Counted from the stretch's first letter, positions 8,320 through 17,083 are shown. The stretch is 48,664 nucleotides of DNA from Mammaliicoccus sciuri (GCF_002901825.1 NZ_PPQD01000026.1:242984-291647); one strand, 5' to 3'. The notes: generated by a model from the letters alone, not told the origin. Program-made: numbers and translations.

Positions 8320-8871
8320 ATGAAAAAACATGCGAGACAACTAATCATAAGTAATATGGTTTACTTATTAGAACATTATCATTTTGATGAAATCACAATA
8401 AAAATGTTATGTGCAGAATGTGGTATCAATCGTTCAACATTTTACGCACATTTTAAAGATAAATATGAAACGTATGAAGAAATTAAACAGTTTCATATGA
8501 CGAACTATGAAACATTAATGGATAATATAGAGCGATCTATTCTTGAAACCCCTGATAAAAGAAGAAAGTATGTTAAACAGTACTTTACGAATGTCTTTTA
8601 CTACATATCAAGACATCAGAGATTTTTCACAAGCGTCTTCGTTGTCCATCCAGAAAAAGAACTCATCATCAGTTTTATCAAACTTATTAAATTAAGATTT
8701 GAAAAATTGATTACACAAATAGGTACACTTCAAGACGTCAATTTCTTCCTAGACTATACAGTCGGTGGTCAAATCGCTACCATTTATAGTTGGCTAAAAA
8801 ACGGCTGTGTAGAGAAACCAGAAAAAATGGCAGATATTATGTATCGGAACATTATTAAGATTAATAGATAA
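8320..8871 (+). CDS. TetR/AcrR family transcriptional regulator
   Basis: Residues 1-50 carry a TetR helix-turn-helix: ITIKMLCAECGINRSTFYAHFKDKYETYEEI, with the typical STFYAHFKDK recognition helix. The remaining 130 residues form the helical ligand-binding part, which is of the TetR C-terminal type seen in DhaS/FarR-like proteins. A GAGGTG ribosome binding site lies 6 bases before the ATG. It is transcribed away from the emrAB-like operon, so it is most likely its local repressor. The inducer is unknown. Confidence 0.88.
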   Translation: MKKHARQLIISNMVYLLEHYHFDEITIKMLCAECGINRSTFYAHFKDKYETYEEIKQFHMTNYETLMDNIERSILETPDKRRKYVKQYFTNVFYYISRHQRFFTSVFVVHPEKELIISFIKLIKLRFEKLITQIGTLQDVNFFLDYTVGGQIATIYSWLKNGCVEKPEKMADIMYRNIIKINR

Positions 8872-8878
8872 TGATGCA

Positions 8879-8907
8879 ATCTCTCTGTCTTCGTGCGTTA
8901 TACCCTG
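8879..8907. repeat. Single diverged copy of the 51-bp repeat unit
   Basis: The sequence ATCTCTCTGTCTTCGTGCG at 8879-8897, continuing as TTATACCCTG, matches the unit of the array at 29566-29769 (ATCTCTCAGTCTTCGTGCG, ATACACCCTT) with only a few changes over 29 bases. It lies between the stop of the tetR-like gene and the terminator at 8923. Confidence 0.7.
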
Positions 8908-8922
8908 CTCTTCCTACTTATC

Positions 8923-8959
8923 AAAAAAGACATTCACCTTAACGATGAATGTCTTTTTT
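8923..8959. terminator. Bidirectional terminator between tetR-like and PLD genes
   Basis: A perfect 14-bp stem (8923-8936 with 8946-8959) has an A6 left edge and T6 right edge, so it suits both converging genes. Confidence 0.88.
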
Positions 8960-8967
8960 ATATACTG

Positions 8968-10482
8968 TTAAAAGCTTGATAAACCTGTACTTTCTTGAAT
9001 TCTATATAATACTTTTTTCCAAAGTGCTTCGTCTTTGAATTCATCGTATTGTGCAGTCATATCGTGTTCACTATTATTCCAAGATTGTTTAAAGTTATTG
9101 GATAATTTTTTAAAGGCTGCATCATTTTGTTTACCTTTAATGATGATATCTGATTCTAAATTATAATCTCCAATGTTTCTTCTTGTTAAATTGGATGACC
9201 CTAATATCATTGTGGCACGATTGTTTTCATTTTGCTCAAACAACATATATTTAGAGTGATATTGTTCGCCATTTGATCGAGCCCATCGTACTTTAATGCT
9301 TCCTTTTGAGCGATTGATTAATTCACTTGCAACCGGCTTATTTGGTACGCCTGGCTTTTCTTTACCAAATGCTTCTTTATTAATATCAAGTATCAATTTG
9401 ATATCTATATTTCTTTTAGAAGCTTTAATCAACTCATCAATCACATCTCTGTCTGAAAGATAAAACATACCTATTGAAATATGGTCTTTAGATTGTGCTT
9501 TTTTAATATTTTGAATGACTTGATTTTTAATTTTACCTTCAGTTGCTAATTGCACACTATACTTCGCGTTATCATTCCAGCTATTGTTTTTAATTTTGAA
9601 ATCACTTGGTGAGTATCGACCACCACTCATATTCGCAACTGCAATTTCTGATTTAATAATTGCATTTTGAATTGGACCTGATACTCTAACTCCAACATTT
9701 TGATGATAACCACTTGGATCATGTGGATTACTAGATAAGATCATGCCATGTTTTTCTGTAACTAAAGTCTTTCTATGATTTGCTTTCATATTTAAAATAT
9801 TTAAATAACCTCTAATCGTAACGTCTGGTGCTTCAGGGCTTAATGGATTACTTAACTTACCATTTTCACTATTACCAAACCATTGGAAAAATGTTCGATA
9901 CATACCTGAATAAATCAGGTTAGAATCTCTTAATTCATTAAGATTTGTATAATAGACGTCTATATTATTGGCTTTTAAATTCTTAATATTATCAGGCGTG
10001 TATGAACCGTAGAATGAATTAATCGGATCTGTGATCACAATAATTCTCATATCTGGGTTTTCTTTTTTCTTATCAATTAAAGATTGCGTAAGACGTTTAG
10101 ATATTTTTGGATAAGTCTTATCTCCCGTTTGATAATGATTAAATAAGAACATATCCATAATAATAAAATCATCCGCTTCTTTAATCGTCTCATTTACTTT
10201 ATCAAATATTTCTTGATTGTATTGCATCTTATTCCCGTTTTTATAAGTGACATCTGTTAATAGTTCCACATGGTCTGTCATCGTTTCTGAGCTCAATTTT
10301 GAAACGCCATGTGGTAAAGGTTTAAACACATGATAAATACTCATAGCTATCACAATTCCAATAATCAATAAAAGGAATCCATAAATATATTTCTTTTTAT
10401 TTTTACGCTTTGACTTATCATTTTTCTTTTTTCTTTTTACAGACTGACTTTTCTTTTTGATATTTTTCTTTTTATTAGCCAT
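8968..10482 (-). CDS. Membrane-anchored phospholipase D-like protein
   Basis: The 504-residue protein starts with about 30 residues that are mostly lysine, then one membrane segment (about 32-52). The rest is a two-domain phospholipase D fold. Each domain has a catalytic HxK: HRKTLVTEKHGMILSSN near residue 236 and HSKYMLFEQ followed by GSSNLTRRN near residue 415. The usual HxKxxxxD aspartate appears to be replaced by Glu or a shifted residue. Cardiolipin-synthase-like activity is possible, but it lacks the two N-terminal helices typical of Cls. The topology suggests the catalytic part is outside the cell. The gene is single, flanked by the terminator at 8923-8959. Confidence 0.82.
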   Translation of the reverse strand: MANKKKNIKKKSQSVKRKKKNDKSKRKNKKKYIYGFLLLIIGIVIAMSIYHVFKPLPHGVSKLSSETMTDHVELLTDVTYKNGNKMQYNQEIFDKVNETIKEADDFIIMDMFLFNHYQTGDKTYPKISKRLTQSLIDKKKENPDMRIIVITDPINSFYGSYTPDNIKNLKANNIDVYYTNLNELRDSNLIYSGMYRTFFQWFGNSENGKLSNPLSPEAPDVTIRGYLNILNMKANHRKTLVTEKHGMILSSNPHDPSGYHQNVGVRVSGPIQNAIIKSEIAVANMSGGRYSPSDFKIKNNSWNDNAKYSVQLATEGKIKNQVIQNIKKAQSKDHISIGMFYLSDRDVIDELIKASKRNIDIKLILDINKEAFGKEKPGVPNKPVASELINRSKGSIKVRWARSNGEQYHSKYMLFEQNENNRATMILGSSNLTRRNIGDYNLESDIIIKGKQNDAAFKKLSNNFKQSWNNSEHDMTAQYDEFKDEALWKKVLYRIQESTGLSSF

Positions 10483-10524
10483 GTGTTTAATCCCCTCCTT
10501 TTTATTTATTATATCAAAACTAAA

Positions 10525-10581
10525 TTGACATCGATGTATTACTTTGGTATTTTTAATTAATATTGAATTTTTCAGAATTTT
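10525..10581 (+). promoter_or_regulatory. Promoter with CodY-like box before the MetE-C-like gene
   Basis: TTGACA (10525-10530) and TATTTT (10548-10553) are 17 bp apart. Downstream, bases 10567-10581 match the CodY consensus AATTTTCWGAAAATT at 12 of 15 positions. CodY control of methionine-related genes is known in staphylococci; the box itself is a weak match. Confidence 0.4.
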
Positions 10582-10609
10582 TAGAGTATATATACAGGAG
10601 TGAAGTAAA

Positions 10610-11719
10610 TTGACAGAACAATTAAGACCTTTCCGTGCCGACCATGTAGGTAGTTTACTAAGAACTGAGCCTTTAAAGAAAGCTCGTCAACAATTTTCAG
10701 AAGGTACGATTACACAAGAAGATTTTACGAAAGTAGAAGATCAAGAAATTAATAAAATTATTGAAAAACAATTAGAAGTCGGATTAAAAAGTATTACAGA
10801 CGGTGAATTCAGACGTTCATATTGGCATTTTGATTTCTTAGAAAATTTAACAGGCGTAGAAGATTATGAACCAGAAATTGGTTTAACATTTAACGGCGTA
10901 GAAACTAAAAAACATGACGTAAGAGTTGTAGGAAAAGTCCAATACAACCCAGATCATCCTCACTTCGCTCATTTTGATTATTTACATAAGCAAGTAAACG
11001 GAAGAGCTGTTAGTAAAGTATCTATACCAAGTCCAAATCAGTTATTCCATCCAAACATATTAAACCATGACATCTACCCAGATATTTATGATTACGCGAA
11101 AGATGTTTCAGAAGCGTATCGCCAATCAATCCTTAAATTCTATGAATTAGGTTGTCGCTATTTACAAATTGATGATGTATATTGGGCTGGATTAGCAGCA
11201 ACAAAACAATTAATTAAAAATAGAGAGCGTTCTGAAGAAGAAAAAGCAGAAGCTATCAAACTAGCAGCAAAAGTTGTCAATGATGCATTAGCTGATTTAC
11301 CAGAAGATTTATTGATTACAACTCATATTTGCCGTGGTAACTATCAATCATCATGGGCAATTACAGGTGGTTATGAACCAATTGCGAAAGAACTATTCAC
11401 TGAAAAGCTACAAGGCTTCTTCTTAGAATATGATGACAATCGTTCAGGAGACTTTGAACCATTAAGACACTTTGATAGAAACGATGCATATATTGTATTA
11501 GGTTTATTCACATCAAAAACTGGTGAACTTGAAGACAAACAAAATATTCTTGATCGTTTAAACGAAGCAACAAAATACGTTTCGAAAGATCAATTATGCT
11601 TAAGCCCTCAATGTGGTTTCGCTTCGACAGAAGAAGGAAACATCTTATCTGAAGATGATCAATGGCGTAAATTATCTTATGTTATCGAAACTGCTAAAGA
11701 AGTATACGGAGAACTATAA
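10610..11719 (+). CDS. Cobalamin-independent methionine synthase C-terminal family protein (YxjG/YxjH-like)
   Basis: The 369-residue protein corresponds to the catalytic C-terminal half of MetE only, as in Bacillus YxjG/YxjH. Visible are RADHVGSLLR at the start, ITDGEFRRSYWHFDFL, LQIDDVYWAG, the zinc-ligand region THICRGNYQSSW and the second cysteine in LSPQCGFAST. The family transfers a methyl group to a thiol such as homocysteine, but the methyl donor of these short forms is uncertain. The start is a TTG preceded by AGGAGTG. The gene is monocistronic, with the promoter at 10525 and a terminator at 11733. Confidence 0.88.
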   Translation: MTEQLRPFRADHVGSLLRTEPLKKARQQFSEGTITQEDFTKVEDQEINKIIEKQLEVGLKSITDGEFRRSYWHFDFLENLTGVEDYEPEIGLTFNGVETKKHDVRVVGKVQYNPDHPHFAHFDYLHKQVNGRAVSKVSIPSPNQLFHPNILNHDIYPDIYDYAKDVSEAYRQSILKFYELGCRYLQIDDVYWAGLAATKQLIKNRERSEEEKAEAIKLAAKVVNDALADLPEDLLITTHICRGNYQSSWAITGGYEPIAKELFTEKLQGFFLEYDDNRSGDFEPLRHFDRNDAYIVLGLFTSKTGELEDKQNILDRLNEATKYVSKDQLCLSPQCGFASTEEGNILSEDDQWRKLSYVIETAKEVYGEL

Positions 11720-11732
11720 TTCCACAAAGAAA

Positions 11733-11766
11733 TCCCAATCCGACACATTCGGATTGGGAATTTTTT
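11733..11766. terminator. Bidirectional terminator after the MetE-C-like gene
   Basis: A 10-bp stem TCCCAATCCG / CGGATTGGGA with a 7-nt loop is followed by T6 on the plus strand; on the minus strand TTTCTTT follows, closing the yebC-cupin unit. Confidence 0.85.
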
Positions 11767-11776
11767 ATATTAAGCT

Positions 11777-12256
11777 TTAAATTGTTTCGAAAGCGTATTT
11801 TTCAATTACTTCTTGATGCTGTGGATACTGTTCAATCAATTGAGCCTGTGTAAACAGTTCGAATTTTTCAAACTGGAATCCTGGTGCGCACATACAACCT
11901 ACAAGTGCATAGTCATTGTCACCTTCAACAGTTGAAGCAAATATAACGCCTTTTGGTACGAGCGCTTGTAATACATCTCCCTCTTCAATATTTGGGCCGA
12001 CTTTCACTTTTTCATAATGACCATCCGGATAAATCATATGCACAGTCAATGTTTGTCCTGCATGATAATACCATACCTCATCAGATTCTATTCTATGAAA
12101 ATGCGAAATATTATTTTTTTCTAATAGAAAATAAATACTTGTATATAACGCATTGCCATCATTTAAAGCATGTTCTGATTTAATCGTTTCATGATAGAAA
12201 CCACCTTCAGGATGTGGTATTAAATTGAGCACGTTTATCCATTTCTCTTTATTCAT
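11777..12256 (-). CDS. Cupin domain protein (DUF985)
   Basis: The 159-residue protein is a DUF985 cupin: LIPHPEGGFYHETIKS at the start, then SIYFLLEKNNISHFHRIESDEVWYYHAGQ with the metal-site histidines and glutamate, and a closing GCMCAPGFQFEKFEL. Its substrate is unknown; related proteins are grouped with sugar-binding cupins and epimerases. It starts 12 bases after the stop of the YebC-family gene and is probably co-transcribed with it, although no shared function is evident. Confidence 0.85.
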   Translation of the reverse strand: MNKEKWINVLNLIPHPEGGFYHETIKSEHALNDGNALYTSIYFLLEKNNISHFHRIESDEVWYYHAGQTLTVHMIYPDGHYEKVKVGPNIEEGDVLQALVPKGVIFASTVEGDNDYALVGCMCAPGFQFEKFELFTQAQLIEQYPQHQEVIEKYAFETI

Positions 12257-12268
12257 CTAAACACTCCA

Positions 12269-12982
12269 TTACAAGTCAACATTGTGGAATACTTGTTGTA
12301 CGTCTTCTAAATCCTCAATTGCATCGACTAATTTTTCAAACGTTTGTAAATCTTCTTCTGATAATGTTACTTCTGATTGAGCTAACATTGAAAGTTCAGC
12401 AACATCAAAATCTTCTACGCCATTTGCTTTAAGCACATTTTGAACTTGTGCAAATTGATCTGGTTCTGCGTATACAATTGTTAAATCTTCTTCTTCGATA
12501 ACATCTCTCACATCTAAATCTTCTTCTAATAATAGTTCGAAAACTTCATCAGCAGATTTCCCTTTAAATGCGAATACAGCAGTATGATTGAACATGTATG
12601 CAACTGAGCCTGATACACCCATATTACCACCATTTTTACCGAACGCTGCACGTACATCACTTGCTGTACGGTTTACGTTATTTGTTAATGCATCAACAAT
12701 TAGCATTGAACCACTTGGACCGAAACCTTCATATCTTAACTCATCAAAGTTTTCTTCTGATCCGCCTTTAGCTTTTTCAATTGCTCTATCTATAATATGT
12801 TTAGGAACAGAATAAGTTTTAGCTTTTTCTAATACAAATTTAAGATTTTGGTTTGATTCTGGATCAGGTTCACCTGATTTAGCAGCTACATATATTTCTC
12901 TACCAAATTTAGCATAGATTCTACTTGTATTTTTGTCTTTTTGGGCTTTTTTATCCTTAATATTATTCCATTTACGTCCCAT
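12269..12982 (-). CDS. YebC/PmpR (TACO1) family protein, YeeN type
   Basis: The 237-residue protein begins [20 protein letters not shown], the form found in the YeeN subgroup, rather than AGHSKWANIKHRK of YebC. The conserved [23 protein letters not shown] and the acidic C-terminal domain ([20 protein letters not shown]) are present. Members have been described as DNA-binding regulators and, more recently, as ribosome-associated factors that relieve stalling. It is the first gene of a two-gene unit with the cupin. AGAGATGG before the ATG is a modest ribosome binding site. Confidence 0.92.
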   Translation of the reverse strand: MGRKWNNIKDKKAQKDKNTSRIYAKFGREIYVAAKSGEPDPESNQNLKFVLEKAKTYSVPKHIIDRAIEKAKGGSEENFDELRYEGFGPSGSMLIVDALTNNVNRTASDVRAAFGKNGGNMGVSGSVAYMFNHTAVFAFKGKSADEVFELLLEEDLDVRDVIEEEDLTIVYAEPDQFAQVQNVLKANGVEDFDVAELSMLAQSEVTLSEEDLQTFEKLVDAIEDLEDVQQVFHNVDL

Positions 12983-13060
12983 ATTTCCATCTCTCTTTCA
13001 AGTGAGTTATTTAACATACCTATTATACAATAATGATTACATCTGGCAAAGTTTACAAAT

Positions 13061-13095
13061 CAAAAAATGTCTGAGACACGATAATTGCCTCAGAC
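13061..13095 (-). terminator. Terminator of the Bax-inhibitor-1 family gene
   Basis: On the minus strand a GTCTGAG / CTCAGAC stem (13089-13095 with 13069-13075) is followed by ATTTTTTG. It separates this gene from yebC. Confidence 0.75.
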
Positions 13096-13104
13096 TTGTT
13101 ATGT

Positions 13105-13752
13105 TTAATCTTTTAAAATACTTGCGAGTCTTAAAATGTGCATGATGATGTTGAGTAAATTAATAAACAAATTAAAGCCCATCTCTCTTGGAGAGAAGTT
13201 CCCTAATTTCATACGGTTAAAATCATACACAGTATAAAGTAGAAACAGTCCAATACCTATTACAGATAATACTGTATGGAAAATAGGATTATGGATGAAT
13301 ATACCTAATAAACTTGCGAAGATTAATGCGATTAATGTTACAAATAAATATTTTCCTAAACCTGACGCGTCATCAATCATAAAGTAACCGAGTATACCAA
13401 AAGCAGCAAACGCGCCAATTGCTAATGCAATATTGCCATAAAAGGCTTGTGTACCTAATGCGCCTAAATAATACATAAAGGCCGTATATGAAATTACACC
13501 GATAAAGAATGCATATATATTTGAAATTAGGCCGCCAAATTTTCTAGACGATTTTACAAATAACGAAATCATAATGAGTACAAATAACCCAATTGTAATT
13601 GGTAAGTGTAATGCAGGTGGTACGAATTGACCTACATATGTGCCAACTCCAAAGATTATCCAATAATATAAGAAGTATAGCCATGTTTTTCTAATGGCGG
13701 AACCATGAGTATCTGTTTGTTGATAAGATGCATATTGGTTATCATAATTCAT
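13105..13752 (-). CDS. Bax inhibitor-1/YccA family membrane protein
   Basis: The 215-residue protein has seven membrane segments after a short tyrosine- and glutamine-rich N-terminus (NYDNQYASYQQTD). The segment LFLLYTVYDFNRMK with its conserved Asp, the GNFSPREMGFNLFINLLNIIMHILRLASIL end and overall length fit the BI-1/YbhL family. The Bacillus member YetJ is a pH-sensitive calcium leak channel; the role in cocci is not established. It is transcribed alone, divergent from the autolysin gene across 309 bp. Confidence 0.88.
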   Translation of the reverse strand: MNYDNQYASYQQTDTHGSAIRKTWLYFLYYWIIFGVGTYVGQFVPPALHLPITIGLFVLIMISLFVKSSRKFGGLISNIYAFFIGVISYTAFMYYLGALGTQAFYGNIALAIGAFAAFGILGYFMIDDASGLGKYLFVTLIALIFASLLGIFIHNPIFHTVLSVIGIGLFLLYTVYDFNRMKLGNFSPREMGFNLFINLLNIIMHILRLASILKD

Positions 13753-13947
13753 CTTTAATCATTCCTTTTTATAACGTAATACCAACATTTTACATGCTAT
13801 TTCTCTATATATCAAACGTCATGTCTTCGATAAATTGTAACATTCATCATACATACATAAATTACCATATTCCATATAGAAGCGTTCACAACGGTTTTAG
13901 CGAACTTCAATCAATGTAAAAAAGCAAAAAATAATTATTGTGTTTTT

Positions 13948-13964
13948 ATTACAAAGTGATTACA
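13948..13964. promoter_or_regulatory. Candidate WalR (YycF) box before the autolysin gene
   Basis: ATTACA-AAGTG-ATTACA is a perfect reverse-orientation match to the WalR consensus TGTWAH-N5-TGTWAH. It lies upstream of a TATAGA -10 candidate at 14003-14008, a position suited to activation of the LysM-CHAP gene. In the 309-bp gap 13753-14061 I see nothing else definite. Confidence 0.6.
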
Positions 13965-14061
13965 TCTCGTACATACAATATTATTTTTGTTACCATTACG
14001 TGTATAGAAGAAGGTTCATTTTAGTATTCTGTTTTTATATATACCTAAGGAGGATAAGCCT

Positions 14062-14874
14062 TTGAAAAAATTTGCATTCGCAGTAACAGCTGTTTCTGGT
14101 GTTGCAGCTATAGCAGCTCATAACGACGCCGAAGCTTCAACTCAACATACTGTAAAAAATGGTGAATCTTTATGGATGATTGCAGACCAATACGGTGTAT
14201 CTGTAAATCAACTGAAATCAAGTAACAATATTTCAGGAAATATGATTTTCCCAGGACAAGTCATTACTGTAAACGGTAGTAGTTCAACAGGAGGAAGCGG
14301 TTCACAAGAAACGTCAGCATCTTCAGGCTCTACTTACACAGTTAAAAGCGGTGACTCATTAGCAGTAATCGCACAACAAAACGGTGTTACAGTTGACCAA
14401 TTAATGAAATCAAATAATTTACAAGGTTATATTATCTATCCTGGTCAAACTTTAAAAATTGCTGGTGGAAGCGGTAGTGACACTTCAACTGCTCCTTCAA
14501 ATAACACACAACCTACTCAAACAGGTGGCAATCAATCATTCAATGACCAAAACTTATATGACTGGGGTCAATGTACATATTATGTATTTGATCGCAGAAC
14601 ACAAGCTGGTAGTTCAATCAGCACATACTGGGGAGATGCTAAATATTGGGCAGGCGCAGCACAAGCTGACGGTTTCCGAGTAGACGGCACACCTGAAGTA
14701 GGTTCAATTATGCAATCTACAGCAGGACAATATGGTCACGTATCATATGTAGAATCTATTAACGCAGACGGAAGTCTATTAATTTCAGAAATGAACTATA
14801 ATACGCCTCCAGGAGTTAAAGATTACAGAACAATCCCAGCATCACAAGTATATAACTATTCATATATTCATTAA
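14062..14874 (+). CDS. LysM-CHAP cell-wall hydrolase (Sle1/SsaA-like)
   Basis: A signal peptide ending near AHNDAEA (residues 1-25) shows secretion. Two LysM repeats follow: residues about 28-72 (HTVKNGESLWMIADQYGVS) and 93-136 (YTVKSGDSLAVIAQQNGVT), each ending in a serine/glycine/threonine-rich linker. A CHAP domain fills residues 150-270, with the catalytic Cys in DWGQCTYYVF, His in YGHVSYVES and NYN near the end. Sle1-type enzymes cut peptidoglycan during daughter-cell separation. S. aureus Sle1 has three LysM repeats; this shorter form resembles the SA0620-type paralogue next to the PiT and Vra genes. The start is a TTG after AAGGAGG. WalKR control is likely from the box at 13948. Confidence 0.93.
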   Translation: MKKFAFAVTAVSGVAAIAAHNDAEASTQHTVKNGESLWMIADQYGVSVNQLKSSNNISGNMIFPGQVITVNGSSSTGGSGSQETSASSGSTYTVKSGDSLAVIAQQNGVTVDQLMKSNNLQGYIIYPGQTLKIAGGSGSDTSTAPSNNTQPTQTGGNQSFNDQNLYDWGQCTYYVFDRRTQAGSSISTYWGDAKYWAGAAQADGFRVDGTPEVGSIMQSTAGQYGHVSYVESINADGSLLISEMNYNTPPGVKDYRTIPASQVYNYSYIH

Positions 14875-14878
14875 TAAA

Positions 14879-14910
14879 AAAACCAGTTCAGAAGATGAAC
14901 TGGTTTTTTC
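14879..14910 (+). terminator. Terminator of the LysM-CHAP gene
   Basis: A 10-bp stem AACCAGTTCA / TGAACTGGTT with a 5-nt loop is followed by T6, directly after the stop codon. Confidence 0.9.
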
Positions 14911-14925
14911 TATGCAGAAAACTAG

Positions 14926-15018
14926 ATTGTGGTTGTTAGAGTTCGCTAACTATCATTATTCTGAATTGTGGTAATTAGAATCCGCTAACTTCCATTATTC
15001 GGAATTGTGGTAGTTAGA
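14926..15018. repeat. 39-bp tandem repeat, about 2.4 copies
   Basis: Units begin with ATTGTGGT at 14926, 14965 and 15004. Each boundary can fold into a hairpin with arms like CTAACTTCCA and TGGTAGTTAG around a loop such as TTATTCGGAATTG. That loop resembles the one in the 40-bp array that follows directly. Confidence 0.75.
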
Positions 15019-15029
15019 TGAGCACTCAT

Positions 15030-15340
15030 TTAGAGACATTTCTCAGAATTCTGTCTCTAACAACGCCTCTTACGGACATTTCTCGGAATTCTGTCCCTAA
15101 CGACACCTCTTACGGACATTTCTCGGAATTCTGTCCCTAACAACGCCTCTTACGGACATTTCTCGGAATTCTGTCCCTAACGATACCTCTTACGGACATT
15201 TCTCAGAATTCTGTCTCTAACAACGCCTCTTACGGACATTTCTCGGAATTCTGTCCCTAACGACACCTCTTACGGACATTTCTCAGAATTCTGTCCCTAA
15301 CGACACCTCTTACGGACATTTCTCGGAATTCTGTCCCTAA
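15030..15340. repeat. 40-bp tandem repeat, eight copies
   Basis: Units begin at 15031 and then every 40 bases to 15311. The core reads ACGGACATTTCTCGGAATTC then TGTCCCTAAC. The hairpin pairs GGACA with TGTCC, extended outward by TTA/TAA with one mismatch. In the first unit both arms change together (GAGACA with TGTCTC, giving a 9-bp stem). Spacer versions CGACACC and CAACGCC mostly alternate, giving an 80-bp higher-order pattern. Bases 15341-15410 after it are C-rich and nearly without G, with no gene. Confidence 0.92.
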
Positions 15341-15410
15341 CTCAGAACAACTCCCCACAAAAAATTCACCTATCAATTAATTACGCCTATCCTTCTCAGT
15401 TTTTCCATAC

Positions 15411-15444
15411 AAAAAACATCCAAACTTAACGAGTTGGATGTTTT
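15411..15444 (-). terminator. Terminator of the pit operon
   Basis: An 11-bp stem AAAACATCCAA / TTGGATGTTTT with a 10-nt loop is followed by TTTTTT-like sequence on the minus strand, 10 bases past the pit stop codon. Confidence 0.85.
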
Positions 15445-15453
15445 GATGATTTA

Positions 15454-16452
15454 TTATACGAATAAAGCACAAATATGATAAATAATGAAAGAAAGGATAA
15501 TTGATACTGGTAAAGTTATAATCCAAGTAATAATCATTCTTTGTGCTGTTGTCCATTTAACACCTTTAACACGTTGTGACGAACCTACACCTAAAATAGA
15601 TGAAGATACGACGTGTGTAGTTGATACAGGTAAGTGAATGAATGTAGCACCAAAAATAACGAATGCTGATGATAAATCAGCTGCTACACCGTTAGCTGGA
15701 CGGATTTTCATAATGTTTCCACCAACTGTTTTGATAATTTTCCACCCACCTACTGCAGTTCCAAGACCCATTGCAGTAGCACAACTTATTTTAACCCATA
15801 ATTCAATATCTGTTGTAGATTGCATATTAGCTGAAATAAGTGCCATTGTAATGATACCCATTGCTTTCTGAGCATCATTTGTACCGTGTGAGAATGCTTG
15901 TAAAGCTGCTGTACCAATTTGGATAAATCTAAAATTTCTATTAGTTCTTGTTAAATTATTATTTTTAAATACGACTTTGAAAATAGAATATACAATAAAA
16001 CCAACTATAAACGCTAAAATTGGTGATGCAATTAAAGCTAATATAATTTTTGAAAATCCTTGGTAATGTAATATTCCAAATCCTGCAGAAGCAATAGCTG
16101 CACCTGCAATTGACCCTATTAATGCATGTGAAGATGAACTTGGAATCCCGAAATACCAAGTAATAAGGTTCCATGCTATAGCAGAAATCAATGCTGCTAA
16201 AATAACGATTGAACCATTTTCTAATTTAAACGGATCGACAATATCTTTAGCAATTGTTTGTGCTACACCAGTTGCCATTAATGCCCCAACAAAGTTCATA
16301 ACCGCTGCTAAAATAATTGCATGTCGTGGTTTAAGTGCTTTTGTAGATACTGCTGTAGCGATTGCATTGGCTGTATCATGGAAACCATTAATAAAGTCAA
16401 AAAGTAACGCACACACAACAATAGCTACGGTAATAATGAGTAAACTATCCAT
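15454..16452 (-). CDS. pit: PiT-family inorganic phosphate transporter
   Basis: This 332-residue protein is a low-affinity phosphate/cation symporter of the PiT family. Both signature repeats are visible: GFHDTANAIATAVSTKALKP in the first half and FSHGTNDAQKAMGIITMAL in the second, the latter near residue 190. About ten membrane segments can be counted. It starts 13 bases after the stop of the DUF47 gene, giving the widespread DUF47-PiT pair, and terminates at 15411-15444. No Pho box was recognised upstream of the pair. Confidence 0.95.
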   Translation of the reverse strand: MDSLLIITVAIVVCALLFDFINGFHDTANAIATAVSTKALKPRHAIILAAVMNFVGALMATGVAQTIAKDIVDPFKLENGSIVILAALISAIAWNLITWYFGIPSSSSHALIGSIAGAAIASAGFGILHYQGFSKIILALIASPILAFIVGFIVYSIFKVVFKNNNLTRTNRNFRFIQIGTAALQAFSHGTNDAQKAMGIITMALISANMQSTTDIELWVKISCATAMGLGTAVGGWKIIKTVGGNIMKIRPANGVAADLSSAFVIFGATFIHLPVSTTHVVSSSILGVGSSQRVKGVKWTTAQRMIITWIITLPVSIILSFIIYHICALFV

Positions 16453-16465
16453 TTTTTAAAACTCC

Positions 16466-17083
16466 TTAGCTATTTTTCATAATAATTTGTTCTAATTTGT
16501 TTGCTACTAATTGACATTTATCTGCTACATCTTCAAGAGATTCATAAATATCTTTAATTTTTATTAATGTTACTGGATCTGTTTCACTATTGAAAATATA
16601 TTTAATAGATTGTCTTAAAATACCATCACAATTCGTTTCATATTCTTTAATATTGATAGAATGTACACGAATGTGTGAGAATTTCTTCTCAGCTACTAAA
16701 GTCACGGCTATTTCAATTTCTTTAATTGCTGCTTGTATATTTTTCACGAATTCTGCCATGTATTCATCTGAATAACTGATAGAGTACATTTCAAACATTG
16801 CTGAAGTTTCTTCCATTTCATCTAATACATCATCTAATGCATCACATAATTCTAAAATATCTTCTCTTTCAATAGGTGTAATGAAAGTTTGATTTAAATC
16901 AGTAATCATTTGGTGCATAAGATCATCACCATTAGACTCATAGGCTTTAATTTTATCTGAATAAGCTTTTAAGTCGAAATCTGAATCAAAATCCATTTCT
17001 CCAAATTCAACTGATGCGCGACTTAAATTCTCAGCTATAGCTTCTAACTGAATACCAAACTTATCCTTTTTCTTATTAAACAT
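16466..17083 (-). CDS. DUF47/PhoU-like phosphate transport accessory protein
   Basis: The 205-residue all-helical protein begins MFNKKKDKFGIQLEAIAENL and resembles the DUF47 family, which folds like PhoU. It shows acidic helices such as ERDILELCDALDDVLDEMEE, part of the metal-binding ExxxD pattern of the fold. Its partner is the PiT transporter encoded 13 bases downstream, and it may regulate that transporter. I take the ATG at 17083, which has GGAGG 7 bases upstream, rather than the longer frame at 17098. Confidence 0.92.
   Translation of the reverse strand: MFNKKKDKFGIQLEAIAENLSRASVEFGEMDFDSDFDLKAYSDKIKAYESNGDDLMHQMITDLNQTFITPIEREDILELCDALDDVLDEMEETSAMFEMYSISYSDEYMAEFVKNIQAAIKEIEIAVTLVAEKKFSHIRVHSINIKEYETNCDGILRQSIKYIFNSETDPVTLIKIKDIYESLEDVADKCQLVANKLEQIIMKNS

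Noticed and set aside
5558-8871. Antibiotic-resistance island
   Set aside because: The efflux and TetR genes have no flanking insertion sequence or integrase and match the base composition of their neighbours.
10483-10609. A methionine riboswitch or T-box before the MetE-C-like gene
   Set aside because: The gap has only about 55 bases after the -10 box and shows no S-box or T-box conserved core.
15030-15340. Regular 40-bp repeats as a CRISPR array
   Set aside because: Units are contiguous with no unique spacers between them, and no cas gene lies in the window.
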